The position numbers and the translations under genes were made by a program. The notes under the pieces were generated by a model. It did no database searches, was not told the origin of the DNA, and saw only the letters and a list, made by a program, of their open reading frames with translations. Shown here piece by piece: positions 40,369 to 49,901 of a stretch of DNA of 64,000 bases. The first letter of the stretch is position 1, and each line of letters begins with the position of its first letter. Origin of the DNA: Pararobbsia alpina (GTDB lineage Bacteria > Pseudomonadota > Gammaproteobacteria > Burkholderiales > Burkholderiaceae); contig NZ_CADIKM010000004.1 of NCBI RefSeq assembly GCF_902859895.1, positions 62,001 through 126,000 on the forward strand. Direction: 5' to 3'.

Positions 40369-41883
40369 TCAATGCGCTGCGACTTCTTCATCGCGGGCCG
40401 AACCGTCGGCCCCTTCGGTGAAAAACGTCCCGCCGAGCGCGAGATGAAGATCGACGCGCGCGGTGAGGCGCGCGGTCTCGATCTGCAGTAGCGCCAACTG
40501 CGCGCGATAGGCGGTGATCTGCCTGTCGAGCACCCCATACGCGTCGACCTGCCCGACTTCCTGCTGGACCTGCGCGAGCCCGACCACCCGGCTGGTCTCC
40601 CGTTCCTGCGACGCCAACGCGGTGCCGCGCTGCGCCAGTTGGCGCTCAGCAGCCAGCGCGTTCTCGACCTCGCCGAGCGCGCGCTGGATGGCAGCCGCAT
40701 ACTTCGCGGCCGCCTCGCTTTGCTGCAGGGTCGAGATCTCGAACTGCGTCTGCCGGCGGCCGCCGTCGAACAATGGCCAACTGATCTTCGCGCCGAGCGG
40801 AAATACCGCGCTGTCGAGTGCCCCCTGGAACATCGCCGCACTGGTATCGAGATAGGCGGCGCCCGCCGTCAGCGTCAGGTTGGGCAATCGTGCCGCCTTG
40901 GCCTGCTGCGCGCCGAAGAACGCCGCCTCGAATGCCTTGCGCGACGCGATCAGGTCGGGACGCCGTTCGAGTACATCGAGCGGTACCCCGGCGGGCACGG
41001 CCGGCAACTGCGTGGCGAGCAAGGACGACGCCTCGCCCGCGAGCTCGATCTGCGCTTGCGGATAGCGTCCGAGCAGGAGTTCGAGCGCGCGCTGCGCGGC
41101 CTGCCTTGCCTGCGCGGCCGCAAGCCATTGTTCGTGGACGGCGTCGACACCGGCCTGCGCTTGCGCGCTGTCGATACCGCTCGCCTTGCCGATCTCGTTG
41201 CGGGCGAGCACGATGTCGCGCTGACGCTGGCTCGATTGCTCGATCGCGCCCATCAATTCGAGCTGGCGCGAAGCCTGCAGATTGAGCAGCCAGGCCTTGG
41301 CCGTCGCCGCGCCGAGCGAAGCGCGTGCATAGACGTAGGCGGCCTCGACCGAGCGGTACCTCGCATCGCTCGCGTTGACGCCGGCGCGCGTCGCGCCCCA
41401 GAGATCGATTTCCCAGCTGGCCGACGCGCCGACGCCCGAGAGATTGAGCGCATCGGCCGAGACCAGCGAGTTCGACCATTTGGCGGTGACGTTGACGCTC
41501 GGCAGGAGCGCGGCACCCGCGAGTTGCACCTGCAGGCGAGTCTGTTCGACGCGCGTCGCCGCGACGCGCAGGTCGGGGTTCTGCGCAAACGCCTCGTCGA
41601 GCAGCCCGCGCAATTCGCCGCTCGCGTCGAAACCGAGCCATTCGGGACGAAACACGGCATTGTCCGCGGCGCTCGACCAGTTGGCCGGAAGGGTGACAGG
41701 CATCGCCGCTTCATAGGCCGCTTGCGCGGTGGGCGCCGTCAGGTCCGCGCATCCACCCAACGACATCAGGCAGGCCGCGCATAGTGCGCAATATAAGGTG
41801 GAGCGTCCCGCGGCGTGCCTTGAGGAAGCCGGAGTTTTCAAAGCACGGGGAAGTGCGCCAACAACATGCTTGGGTGATTTCAT
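40369..41883 (-). CDS. NodT-family outer-membrane efflux lipoprotein
   Basis: A 504-residue TolC-like outer-membrane factor. A lipobox LMSLGGC at about residues 40-46 gives a lipidated N-terminal cysteine. Two outer-membrane efflux (OEP) repeats follow, with GASASWEIDLWGATRAG and LPNLTLTAGAAY and the paired coiled-coil helices. The 45 residues before the lipobox are longer than usual. It starts eight bases after the HlyD-type adaptor gene and completes an export complex. Confidence 0.92.
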   Translation of the reverse strand: MKSPKHVVGALPRALKTPASSRHAAGRSTLYCALCAACLMSLGGCADLTAPTAQAAYEAAMPVTLPANWSSAADNAVFRPEWLGFDASGELRGLLDEAFAQNPDLRVAATRVEQTRLQVQLAGAALLPSVNVTAKWSNSLVSADALNLSGVGASASWEIDLWGATRAGVNASDARYRSVEAAYVYARASLGAATAKAWLLNLQASRQLELMGAIEQSSQRQRDIVLARNEIGKASGIDSAQAQAGVDAVHEQWLAAAQARQAAQRALELLLGRYPQAQIELAGEASSLLATQLPAVPAGVPLDVLERRPDLIASRKAFEAAFFGAQQAKAARLPNLTLTAGAAYLDTSAAMFQGALDSAVFPLGAKISWPLFDGGRRQTQFEISTLQQSEAAAKYAAAIQRALGEVENALAAERQLAQRGTALASQERETSRVVGLAQVQQEVGQVDAYGVLDRQITAYRAQLALLQIETARLTARVDLHLALGGTFFTEGADGSARDEEVAAH

Positions 41884-41891
41884 ACGCTCCC

Positions 41892-43034
41892 CTATTCGAG
41901 CTTGAACACGAGATAGTTGATCTTCGTCTTCACGCGGATGATGACTTTGCGGACCATGTGCAGCATCGCCAGGTGATCCGTGTAGATCGCCGATTCGCCG
42001 CGTGCGCCCATCGGCAAGTCCGCAGCGTCCTCGGGATCGATGCGCAGCTTGACCGGGAAGCGCAGCGGCGAATCGGGATGGGCGAGCTCCGCGGAGGTGG
42101 TCGGCAGGCTGCCTGAAGCGATGAACTGGCCCTGCGCGGTCGACCAGACGATCGACTCGACTTCACCGTAAATGATCTTGCCCGGCTTCGACTTGAGCGC
42201 GACCTCGACCTCGTTACCGGGTTCGACTTTGGTCAACTGATTCTGGTCGTAGAACGCGATCACATGCTGCGTCGTTTCGACGAAACTCATCACGGGACGC
42301 AGCGGAATCGCCGCCGCATACGAACCGGGGCGTACCTGCAGATTGATCGCCTGACCATCGGCCGGAGCGCGAATCACGGTCTGTTCGAGTTCCCATTCGG
42401 CGGTCGCGAGCTGGGCGCGCACTTGCGCGACGCTCGAGTGATCGCCCTCGACCATCGCGGAACGCGCCGTGCGCGCGCGCGTTTCGGCGGCCCGCGCCGC
42501 GTCGAGCGAGCCTGTGAGCTGCTTGACCTGAGCCGCGTAGTTCTCCACGTCGAACCGGCTACCGGCCTCACGCCCAGCCAAAGCACGCGCTTCGGCAAGC
42601 CGGATGCGTGCGAGTTCGAGCTGTGCCGTGACGCCCATGAGCTCTCCGTGCGCGGCTTTCACATCGGAGTCGAGTTGCCAGGCTTTCGACTGCATCTCGA
42701 CGAGCTTCGCCTTGAGTTCGGCCACCTTTTGCTCAAAAGGCTCAGGGTCGAGCCTGAGCAATACCTGCCCCTTGCGTACTAGCGTGTTGCCGGTAATCGG
42801 CACCTCGATCACGCGGCCGGACACGCGCGGCACGATCTCAACCACATAGTTGGACACACGCACATCGTGTGACTGCGGCGTGACCACATTGATCGTGAAA
42901 ATCAGTGCCGCCATGCCGACCAGGCCGAGCGAGACCACACCGACCTGGGAAGCGGTATTCCACGGCAACACCTTCAATTTGAAAAACAGCAGCCAGACCA
43001 GCAGCGCATAGGTGCATAGGATGATTTCGAGCAT
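41892..43034 (-). CDS. HlyD-family periplasmic adaptor (YiaV/YibH-like)
   Basis: A 380-residue membrane-fusion protein. Two N-terminal hydrophobic segments (residues about 2-20 and 27-45) precede the biotinyl-lipoyl hairpin (VVEIVPRVSGRVIEVPITGN, about 60-80), a long coiled coil (about 95-200) and the second lipoyl half with beta-barrel (VIRAPADGQAINLQVRPG). The double N-terminal anchor is the YiaV/YibH arrangement. The start is ATG at 43034; GTG at 43064 is an alternative. It is coupled to the DUF3302 gene upstream and the outer-membrane factor downstream. No ABC, MFS or RND pump lies here. Confidence 0.9.
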   Translation of the reverse strand: MLEIILCTYALLVWLLFFKLKVLPWNTASQVGVVSLGLVGMAALIFTINVVTPQSHDVRVSNYVVEIVPRVSGRVIEVPITGNTLVRKGQVLLRLDPEPFEQKVAELKAKLVEMQSKAWQLDSDVKAAHGELMGVTAQLELARIRLAEARALAGREAGSRFDVENYAAQVKQLTGSLDAARAAETRARTARSAMVEGDHSSVAQVRAQLATAEWELEQTVIRAPADGQAINLQVRPGSYAAAIPLRPVMSFVETTQHVIAFYDQNQLTKVEPGNEVEVALKSKPGKIIYGEVESIVWSTAQGQFIASGSLPTTSAELAHPDSPLRFPVKLRIDPEDAADLPMGARGESAIYTDHLAMLHMVRKVIIRVKTKINYLVFKLE

Positions 43035-43067
43035 TGCATCTTCTTTGATTGACGACGGTGACACCGC

Positions 43068-43700
43068 TCAGGGGCGGCGGCGATCCGACGGAGGGTTCGA
43101 CGCTGGCAGCGAAGCACGCGGTGCGCTCGTCTCTTCGGCTGACGCGGGGGTATCAGGCATGGGGCGGTCGCCGAGCTGTGCGCGCAGGGCCGCGAGGCTC
43201 GCCCGCAGCTCGGCGTTCTCGCGTTCGCTCGCGAGCACGCGTGCATCGACACCGTCTTCGCGCGCGACATCGTGCAGCGATGTGTGTCCCGTCATGGGCC
43301 TTGCGACACGTGCGTGCTCATGGGCATGCTCGTGTTCCCGCTCTCGCCGCTTGCGGCGGCTGCGCACGATCGGTACCTCGATCGGCTTCATATAGGCCCA
43401 GAGCCATGCGAGCGGCCAGAGCAGGCCGCCGAACACGAGGGAGAGCAGGCACAACACACGGATCGCCTCGGCTTGAGGGTGATGCCGCTTTTCTGCGATG
43501 ACTTCAGGCAGGACGTGGATCTTCCAGAACAGATAGACCCCGACCAGCGGCATGACCGTGAGTGCGACCCAGGAGAGTGCATTGGCAAGCCCATCCTCGA
43601 ACGGGTGCGTGGATCCGGCTTGCGCGACGCTCGGCAACAGGACGGCGCCGAGTCCGCACGCGAGCGCGAACACACGTCGGGCGAGGCTTGGTGTTGTCAT
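43068..43700 (-). CDS. DUF3302 inner-membrane protein (YiaW-like)
   Basis: A 210-residue protein with a signal-like N-terminus (VFALACGLGAVLLPSVAQA), two transmembrane helices (about 40-60 and 80-105) and a long charged, His/Glu/Arg-rich cytoplasmic tail with a predicted coiled coil (ASERENAELRASLAALRAQ). The membrane part matches DUF3302/YiaW, which is paired with a YiaV-type HlyD adaptor. The tail after residue 115 is longer than in E. coli YiaW. The function of YiaW is unknown. Confidence 0.82.
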   Translation of the reverse strand: MTTPSLARRVFALACGLGAVLLPSVAQAGSTHPFEDGLANALSWVALTVMPLVGVYLFWKIHVLPEVIAEKRHHPQAEAIRVLCLLSLVFGGLLWPLAWLWAYMKPIEVPIVRSRRKRREREHEHAHEHARVARPMTGHTSLHDVAREDGVDARVLASERENAELRASLAALRAQLGDRPMPDTPASAEETSAPRASLPASNPPSDRRRP

Positions 43701-43832
43701 GAATTTCCTTGGTGGGTGACAGAGAACGCTTCTTTAAAAAAGCGTCCTACTGACCCTCGAAAATTCACGATCGTTCCCGAGTGCGGAATTATCCTAACAA
43801 CAACAAGGATGACTTAACGATAACAGGATCCA

Positions 43833-44534
43833 CTACTGGACCGAGACGCCCGATGCGCCGGCCGGAGCGGCTGGCGGCGCGGACTGCACCGAGCGTTCGT
43901 TGGTCAACGCACCGGGCGCACCGTTCGGATCGACCGGGATGCGCACGCTGCGCACCGTGCCGTTCTGCAATGGGAAGTTCGCCAGTGCGCCTCGCACCAG
44001 ATAAGGCATCGCGTGCAGCAGCGACGGATCGTCGACCTGCGCAGCGGAGCTGACGCGATAAACCTCCTTGCCGGTGGCCTTGTCCGCAATGAAAATCGAG
44101 AGCTGATGCGAGAAGACCGAATAGGCCTGGCTGGTATAAATCGGCGGGGGCGGGGGCGCCCAGTACGGGCCCCACGGCCGCCATGGACCACCCCAGGGGC
44201 CCCACGGATCGTAGAAATCAGGTTGCTGGACGATCACAGTCTGATCCCGGCTGCCATACTGGAGCGAGATCGTGAAGTGCGCCTTCGCAAGGTCGGTGTG
44301 CCGGAACCCATAGGTCGACAGTTCCTGGTCGACGAGCTGTTCGTAGGTCTGTTGCTCGAGGCTGTTCTGTTGCATGGCCGTACGCTGGAACACATAGGTC
44401 TTGTCCGCGTCGCTCGCATGCCAGTCCTGGAATGCGGTGACCTGGGTCGTCACGTAGCTCGCACAGCCGCCCAGCCCCAGCACGGCGGCCGAGGCGGCAA
44501 CGCAGGCGACCCGCCTGATCCATTTCATGACCAT
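43833..44534 (-). CDS. DUF4136 lipoprotein
   Basis: A 233-residue lipoprotein. A lipobox VLGLGGC at about residues 18-24 and a DUF4136-like domain (about 30-190) are seen. A Trp/Gly/Pro-rich loop (DPWGPWGGPWRPWGPYW) and five consecutive prolines interrupt the middle. The start is the ATG at 44534, seven bases after AGAGGA. It precedes the DUF3302-HlyD-NodT genes by 132 bases in the same orientation. The role is unknown. Confidence 0.82.
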   Translation of the reverse strand: MVMKWIRRVACVAASAAVLGLGGCASYVTTQVTAFQDWHASDADKTYVFQRTAMQQNSLEQQTYEQLVDQELSTYGFRHTDLAKAHFTISLQYGSRDQTVIVQQPDFYDPWGPWGGPWRPWGPYWAPPPPPIYTSQAYSVFSHQLSIFIADKATGKEVYRVSSAAQVDDPSLLHAMPYLVRGALANFPLQNGTVRSVRIPVDPNGAPGALTNERSVQSAPPAAPAGASGVSVQ

Positions 44535-44788
44535 GATGATGTCCTCTAAAAGATGCGCCCGGATCATGCGATGACCCCGCAAGCCCCGGAACCGTTCATC
44601 GTGACACGAATACAGTATAAGAGCCCGTTTCCCGAAATGATGACGCGTTGTCCGGCCACGGCATCCGGCCTATTCGTGGCATTCGGACAGATCGGGCCAT
44701 CCGGCCCCTCCGGACGGCCGGCGAAGCGCCCCGGCGGCCGGCATCCCGTTTTTGTACAATGACTCGCATTGTTCCCAGAGATCCTGCC

Positions 44789-47494
44789 ATGCTCGACAAT
44801 TCAGCCGCTTCCGTCACGATCCGCCGCGTCGACTACACGCCGCCGGCCTTTGCCATCGACAAGGTCGAACTCGAATTCGATCTTGCCCCGCTGACCACGA
44901 CGGTGACGAACCGCATGCAGCTCCGCCGCGCGCCCGGCGCGAGCGCACGGGATCTTGTGCTCCACGGCGAGGATCTCGAGCTCGTGCGCGCGGAGATCGA
45001 CGGCAAGCCGTGGACCGGCGTACAGGTGAGCACCGACGGTCTCACCGTCTCGAACGTACCCGAGCAGCCTTTTGAACTCACGCTCGTGACGACCAACCGG
45101 CCGAGCGCGAATACGAGCCTCTCGGGCCTCTACGTCTCGAATCACAACTTCTTCACACAGTGCGAAGCCGAGGGTTTTCGGCGGATCACCTACTTCCTCG
45201 ACCGTCCGGATGTGATGACGACGTACACGGTCACGCTGCGCGCCTCACGCGCGGACTACCCCGTGCTGCTGTCGAATGGCAATCTTGTCGAGACCGGCGA
45301 ATTGCCCGACGGCCGTCATTTCGCGAGGTGGCACGACCCGTTTCCGAAGCCGAGTTATCTCTTCGCCCTGGTGGCCGGCAAGCTCGTGGCACGCGAGCAG
45401 CGCATCCGGATTCGCAGTGGCGAGGAAAAGCTGCTGCAGGTCTGGGTCGAGCCGCACGACCTGCCCAAGACCGAATATGCGATGCAGTCGCTCGTCCATT
45501 CGATCGAATGGGATGAAGAACGCTTCGGCCTGCCACTCGATCTCGAGCGATTCATGATCGTCGCGGTCGGCGACTTCAACATGGGCGCGATGGAAAACAA
45601 GGGGCTCAACATCTTCAACACGAAGTACGTGCTGGCCGATGCCGAGACCGCCACGGACATCGACTTCAGCGGCATCGAAGCCGTGGTCGGCCATGAATAC
45701 TTCCATAACTGGACCGGCAATCGCGTGACCTGCCGCGACTGGTTCCAGTTGAGCCTCAAGGAAGGCCTGACCGTCTTCCGCGACCAGGAATTCTCGGCCG
45801 ACATGGCGGCGGCGGGCGGCAGCCCCGAGGCCGCCGCCGCGGCACGCGCCGCGCGCCGCATCGACGATGTGCGCGGACTGCGGCAAAACCAGTTCGCCGA
45901 GGACGCGGGCCCGATGGCGCACCCGGTGCGGCCCGACAGCTATGTCGAGATCAACAACTTCTACACGATGACGGTCTACGAAAAGGGCGCCGAAGTCGTG
46001 CGGATGTACCAGACGCTGTTCGGTCGCGACGGTTTTCGCAAGGGCATGGATCTCTACTTCGCGCGCCACGATGGCCAGGCGGTGACCTGCGACGACTTCC
46101 GCGCGGCAATGGCTGATGCGAACCAACGCGATCTCACGCAGTTCGAACGCTGGTACAGCCAGGCCGGTACGCCGCATGTGTCGGCGACGGCGCAGTACGA
46201 CGCAGCCGCACGCACCTTCGATATCACGCTCACACAGGGCTACGGTCCCGCGAGTGCCGACGCGAAGGCGACGCAGAAAGGTCCGCTGCTGATACCGTTT
46301 GCGATCGGCCTGGTCGGTAGCGACGGCAAGGACCTGCCACTGCGACTCGCCCAGGACGGCCAAGTCCTTGCTGAACCGCAGACGACCCGGGTGCTGGAAC
46401 TCACCGAAACCGAGCAGACATTCCGATTCGTCGATGTCGCCGAAGAACCGCTACCCTCGCTGCTGCGCAATTTTTCCGCGCCCGTGATCGTCAGCTACGA
46501 CTACACCGACGCACAGCTGACCTTCCTTTTCGCGCACGACAGCGACCCGTTCAACCGCTGGGAAGCGGGCCAGCGCCTCGCGACGCGCGCCTTGCTCTCG
46601 CTCGCGGACGCGGCCGCGCGCGGTGACGCCCTGTCACTGGACCCGGAGATCGTCGCCGCATTCGGCCGCGTGCTGCGCGACAGCACGCTTGCACCGGCGT
46701 TCCGCGAACTCGCGCTGACCCTGCCTTCGGAAAGCTATCTGGCCGAGCAGATCGAAGAGGCGGATCCGGCGGCCGTGCATGCGGCGCGCCTGTTCTTCCG
46801 ACGCGCGCTCGCCAACGGCCTGCGCGACGACCTGATGGCCGCCTACGAGCAGAACCGCGTCGAGGGTCTTTATGAGCCGAGCGCGGTCGATGCGGGCCGG
46901 CGCGGACTCAAGAATGTCGCACTGAGCTACCTCGCCGATCTCGACGATCCGGACGACGCGGCGGAACTGGCCCGCGCGCAATACGACAGTGCCGACAATA
47001 TGACCGAGCGCAGCGCGGCACTCGTGACCTTGCTGCAGATCGGGCCATCGGCTGCGCGTGCGCCGCTCGACGATTTCTACCTGCGCTTCGAGAAAGAGGC
47101 GCTGGCGCTCGACAAATGGTTCGGCATGCAGGCGACGCGTCGAGGCGCGCCCGGCGAACGCGTGCTCGACGACGTGGGCGCGCTGATGGCGCACCCGGCG
47201 TTCTCGCTCAAGAATCCGAACCGCGCGCGGGCGCTGATCTTCCAGTTCTGCATGGGCAATGCCGCGCAATTCCACGCGACGGACGGTTCGGGCTACGCGT
47301 TCTGGGCCGAGCAGGTGCTCGCGCTCGACGCGATCAACCCGCAAGTCGCTTCGCGTCTCGCGCGTTCACTCGAGCGGTGGCGCAAGTTCACACCCGCCCT
47401 GCGCGAGAAAATGCGCGCGGCGCTCGAACGGGTCGCCGCAGGCGTCCAGTCGAAGGACGTGCGGGAAGTCGTCGAGAAGGCGCTCGCCCCCTAG
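44789..47494 (+). CDS. pepN: Aminopeptidase N
   Basis: A 901-residue M1-family zinc metallopeptidase that removes N-terminal residues from peptides in the cytosol. The exopeptidase motif GAMENKGLNIFN (about residue 265) and the gluzincin zinc site HEYFHNWTGNRVTCRDWFQL (with downstream Glu in LKEGLTVFRDQE) are intact. The C-terminal superhelical domain of E. coli PepN type is complete. The start is MLDNSAASVTIRR; an ATG ten codons upstream overlaps a TACAAT -10-like element and is less likely. It converges with the sigma factor gene. Confidence 0.95.
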   Translation: MLDNSAASVTIRRVDYTPPAFAIDKVELEFDLAPLTTTVTNRMQLRRAPGASARDLVLHGEDLELVRAEIDGKPWTGVQVSTDGLTVSNVPEQPFELTLVTTNRPSANTSLSGLYVSNHNFFTQCEAEGFRRITYFLDRPDVMTTYTVTLRASRADYPVLLSNGNLVETGELPDGRHFARWHDPFPKPSYLFALVAGKLVAREQRIRIRSGEEKLLQVWVEPHDLPKTEYAMQSLVHSIEWDEERFGLPLDLERFMIVAVGDFNMGAMENKGLNIFNTKYVLADAETATDIDFSGIEAVVGHEYFHNWTGNRVTCRDWFQLSLKEGLTVFRDQEFSADMAAAGGSPEAAAAARAARRIDDVRGLRQNQFAEDAGPMAHPVRPDSYVEINNFYTMTVYEKGAEVVRMYQTLFGRDGFRKGMDLYFARHDGQAVTCDDFRAAMADANQRDLTQFERWYSQAGTPHVSATAQYDAAARTFDITLTQGYGPASADAKATQKGPLLIPFAIGLVGSDGKDLPLRLAQDGQVLAEPQTTRVLELTETEQTFRFVDVAEEPLPSLLRNFSAPVIVSYDYTDAQLTFLFAHDSDPFNRWEAGQRLATRALLSLADAAARGDALSLDPEIVAAFGRVLRDSTLAPAFRELALTLPSESYLAEQIEEADPAAVHAARLFFRRALANGLRDDLMAAYEQNRVEGLYEPSAVDAGRRGLKNVALSYLADLDDPDDAAELARAQYDSADNMTERSAALVTLLQIGPSAARAPLDDFYLRFEKEALALDKWFGMQATRRGAPGERVLDDVGALMAHPAFSLKNPNRARALIFQFCMGNAAQFHATDGSGYAFWAEQVLALDAINPQVASRLARSLERWRKFTPALREKMRAALERVAAGVQSKDVREVVEKALAP

Positions 47495-47519
47495 TGGTCG
47501 ACCACCGCCCGGCCCGTGT

Positions 47520-48809
47520 CTAGCGCGACCTCGGCCGCGGCAAGGTGCTCGCGCGTTCCAACAGCAGTTCGCGCTCGCGCGCGTTGCGCGTCATCGAGGC
47601 GGCGCGTGCGAGTTCGAGGCGCGCCTCGTCGAGACGGCCGAGTTTCGCGAGCAGATCGCCGCGTACACTCGGCAGCCAGTGATAGTTCGCCAACGTGGAA
47701 TCGGCGGCGAGCGCGTCGACGATTTCCAGGCCGGCCTCGGGGCCGAACGCCATGCCGACCGCGACCGCGCGGTTGAGCTCGACCACCGGCGAAGGCGCGA
47801 CCTGCGCGAGTGCGTCGTAGAGTGCCACGATCTGCACCCAGTGGGTTTCGCCGGCCGTTCGCGCGCGTGCGTGGCAGGCGGCCAGCGCGGCTTGCAGCGC
47901 GTATGGCCCGCTCGCGCCGCCGAGCGATTGCGCGCGCTCGAGCGCGGCCAGCCCGCGTCGAATCAGCAGCCCGTCCCATCGGCTGCGGTCCTGTTCGAGC
48001 AGCAGTACCGGCCGCCCACCGGCATCGATGCGCGCATGCATGCGCGAGGCCTGGATTTCCATCAGCGCGACCAGGCCATGAACCTCGCTCTCACCGGGTG
48101 CGAGCGTGGCCAGCACGCGGCCCAGACGCAGTGCTTCATCGCATAGCGCGGGGCGCATCCACTCATCGCCCGCGCTCGCCGAATAGCCTTCATTGAAGAT
48201 CAGGTAGATCACCTCGAGCACCGAGGCGAGTCGCGCCACGCGCGCCTCCGCGCGCGGCACCTCGAACGGCACGCGAGCCGCCGCGAGTGTGCGCTTGGCC
48301 CGCACGATGCGTTGCGCGACGGTGGCCTCCGAGGTGAGGAAGGCGCGCGCGATCTCGTCCGTGGTCAGGCCGCCAAGCAGGCGCAGCGTGAGCGCGACGC
48401 GCGCATCGGTCGCGAGCACCGGGTGGCAGGCCGTGAAAAGGAGGCGCAGCAGGTCGTCGCCGATATCGTCCTCGCGCGCCGCGTCGAGCGCATCGACAAA
48501 ATCGGGCACAACATGGGCCTCGAGCGCATCGAGGTCGCCGCCGAGTTCCTGATGCTTGCGCGCATGGAGGGCATCGAGCCTGAGACGGTCGAGCGCACGG
48601 CGCTTGGCCGTGGTCATCAGCCACGCGCCGGGGTTCTCGGGCACGCCGGCCTGCGGCCAGTGTTCGAGCGCGGCCACCAGCGCATCCTGTGCGATCTCCT
48701 CGGCAAGGCCCACGTCGCGCACGACGCGCGCGACGTGGGCGATGACCTTGGCGGATTCGATCCGCCATACGGCCTCGATCGCGCGATGGGTGGCAGCGGT
48801 GGGAATCAC
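47520..48809 (-). CDS. ECF-type RNA polymerase sigma factor with long C-terminal extension (ECF42-like)
   Basis: About 429 residues. Residues about 15-85 form sigma region 2 (GLAEEIAQDALVAALEHWP, NPGAWLMTTAKRRALDRLR), and residues about 120-185 form region 4 (TLRLLGGLTTDEIARAFLTSEATVAQRIVRAKRTL). A helical, TPR-like C-terminal extension of about 240 residues follows (DUF6596 and repeats such as GPYALQAALAACHARA). This architecture plus two DGPF-motif proteins immediately upstream is the published hallmark of the ECF42 group, which has no anti-sigma factor. The start is uncertain: GTG at 48809 or TTG at 48845. Confidence 0.88.
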   Translation of the reverse strand: MIPTAATHRAIEAVWRIESAKVIAHVARVVRDVGLAEEIAQDALVAALEHWPQAGVPENPGAWLMTTAKRRALDRLRLDALHARKHQELGGDLDALEAHVVPDFVDALDAAREDDIGDDLLRLLFTACHPVLATDARVALTLRLLGGLTTDEIARAFLTSEATVAQRIVRAKRTLAAARVPFEVPRAEARVARLASVLEVIYLIFNEGYSASAGDEWMRPALCDEALRLGRVLATLAPGESEVHGLVALMEIQASRMHARIDAGGRPVLLLEQDRSRWDGLLIRRGLAALERAQSLGGASGPYALQAALAACHARARTAGETHWVQIVALYDALAQVAPSPVVELNRAVAVGMAFGPEAGLEIVDALAADSTLANYHWLPSVRGDLLAKLGRLDEARLELARAASMTRNARERELLLERASTLPRPRSR

Positions 48810-48931
48810 GCCGTTACCACCCAAGGCATGCCTCAGGACGTGCAAGGACGGAAACGGCGAGGTTCGTGACGATTTGCATGCGCATCATGTACCTTTGTGG
48901 ACCGCGCGATGCGGCTCAACGTCTGGCCGCA

Positions 48932-49336
48932 TCAAGCTCGAGCAGAAATGCTCGAGTCCCGCGCCTGTTCAAAGTCCTCGGGCTCGTAGAGTTGCCGCAC
49001 TTCGATCTCGCCCTCGGCATACTCACCGAACGGGGCCGGAAAACGGCGCGACCACTCGAGTGCCTCGTCACGCGAGCGCACCTGAATCAGCGTATAGCCC
49101 GCGACCAGTTCCTTGGTCTCCGCAAACGGCCCATCGACAATCGAGCGGCGCCCGCCCGCGTATCGCACTCGCCATCCTTGCGAACTCGACTTCAGGCCGT
49201 TCGCGTCGAGCAGCACGCCGGCCTTGGCAAGTTCCTCATGATAGCGGGCCATCGCGACCATCAGGGTATGGTCGGCGGCGAATACCACGCCAGCTTCGGA
49301 CTGCGCGGTCGCCTTCACAATGATCATGAATCGCAT
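48932..49336 (-). CDS. YCII-related (DGPF) protein 1
   Basis: A 134-residue single-domain dimeric alpha-beta barrel protein. It begins MRFMIIVKATAQSEAG and has the signature VDGPFAETKELVAGYTLIQV near residue 70. The start is the second of two nearby ATGs, seven bases after AGGAG. It lies directly upstream of the ECF42-like sigma gene in the same orientation. In this group the DGPF proteins are typically regulated by the sigma factor, but their biochemical role is unknown. Confidence 0.92.
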   Translation of the reverse strand: MRFMIIVKATAQSEAGVVFAADHTLMVAMARYHEELAKAGVLLDANGLKSSSQGWRVRYAGGRRSIVDGPFAETKELVAGYTLIQVRSRDEALEWSRRFPAPFGEYAEGEIEVRQLYEPEDFEQARDSSISARA

Positions 49337-49436
49337 CGTCATTCTCCTGGGAGTGGGACATCGGACACCGCTTCGCGGCTCCTTGCCCCTACGACGATCC
49401 ACGCGGCGGGCAATCGACAAATGACATGCGAGCGTC

Positions 49437-49790
49437 CTATTGATAGCAGGGACCGACCTCGCGGACTTCGACCGTGCACCACTTGGCGGCCGGGCATTCG
49501 CCGGCGATTACAAGGGCTTCCTCCCGCGTCGCGCAGTCGAGCAGGAAAAAGCCGCCGACCATTTCCTTTGCCTCGGCAAAGGGGCCGTCGACGAGCCGCG
49601 TTTGCCCGTCCCGCACCTGTACGCGCACGGCCTTGGCATCCGAAACGAGCGCCTCGCTGGCGAGCAGCACGCCGCGCGCCTTGAGATCGGCGGTAAAGCC
49701 AAGCATGCGGTCGTAAGCCTCGTGTCCGGCCTGCTCCGAGCGCTGGCCCCGCTGGTTGGTCGGTTCGACGATAAGCAACATGTATGACAT
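49437..49790 (-). CDS. YCII-related (DGPF) protein 2
   Basis: A 117-residue paralogue of the neighbouring DGPF protein. It begins MSYMLLIVEPTNQR, with VDGPFAEAKEMVGGFFLLD near residues 67-85 and two cysteines near the C-terminus (AKWCTVEVREVGPCYQ). About 100 bases separate it from the first DGPF gene. Probably the first gene of a three-gene unit with the sigma factor. Confidence 0.92.
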   Translation of the reverse strand: MSYMLLIVEPTNQRGQRSEQAGHEAYDRMLGFTADLKARGVLLASEALVSDAKAVRVQVRDGQTRLVDGPFAEAKEMVGGFFLLDCATREEALVIAGECPAAKWCTVEVREVGPCYQ

Positions 49791-49901
49791 GACACCTCCG
49801 TTAGGTTCGCGAACGGCCGGTTACTGCCGCGAGTCTAGCAAGCAATGGAACTGTTGTATTCGACAGGTACAATCGAGCGATCTTGAGTCACGGAGGCTTC
49901 A

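Noticed and set aside
44755-44760. TACAAT as a firm pepN promoter
   Set aside because: The -10 is good but no -35 is seen at the right distance, so it is only mentioned in the pepN entry.
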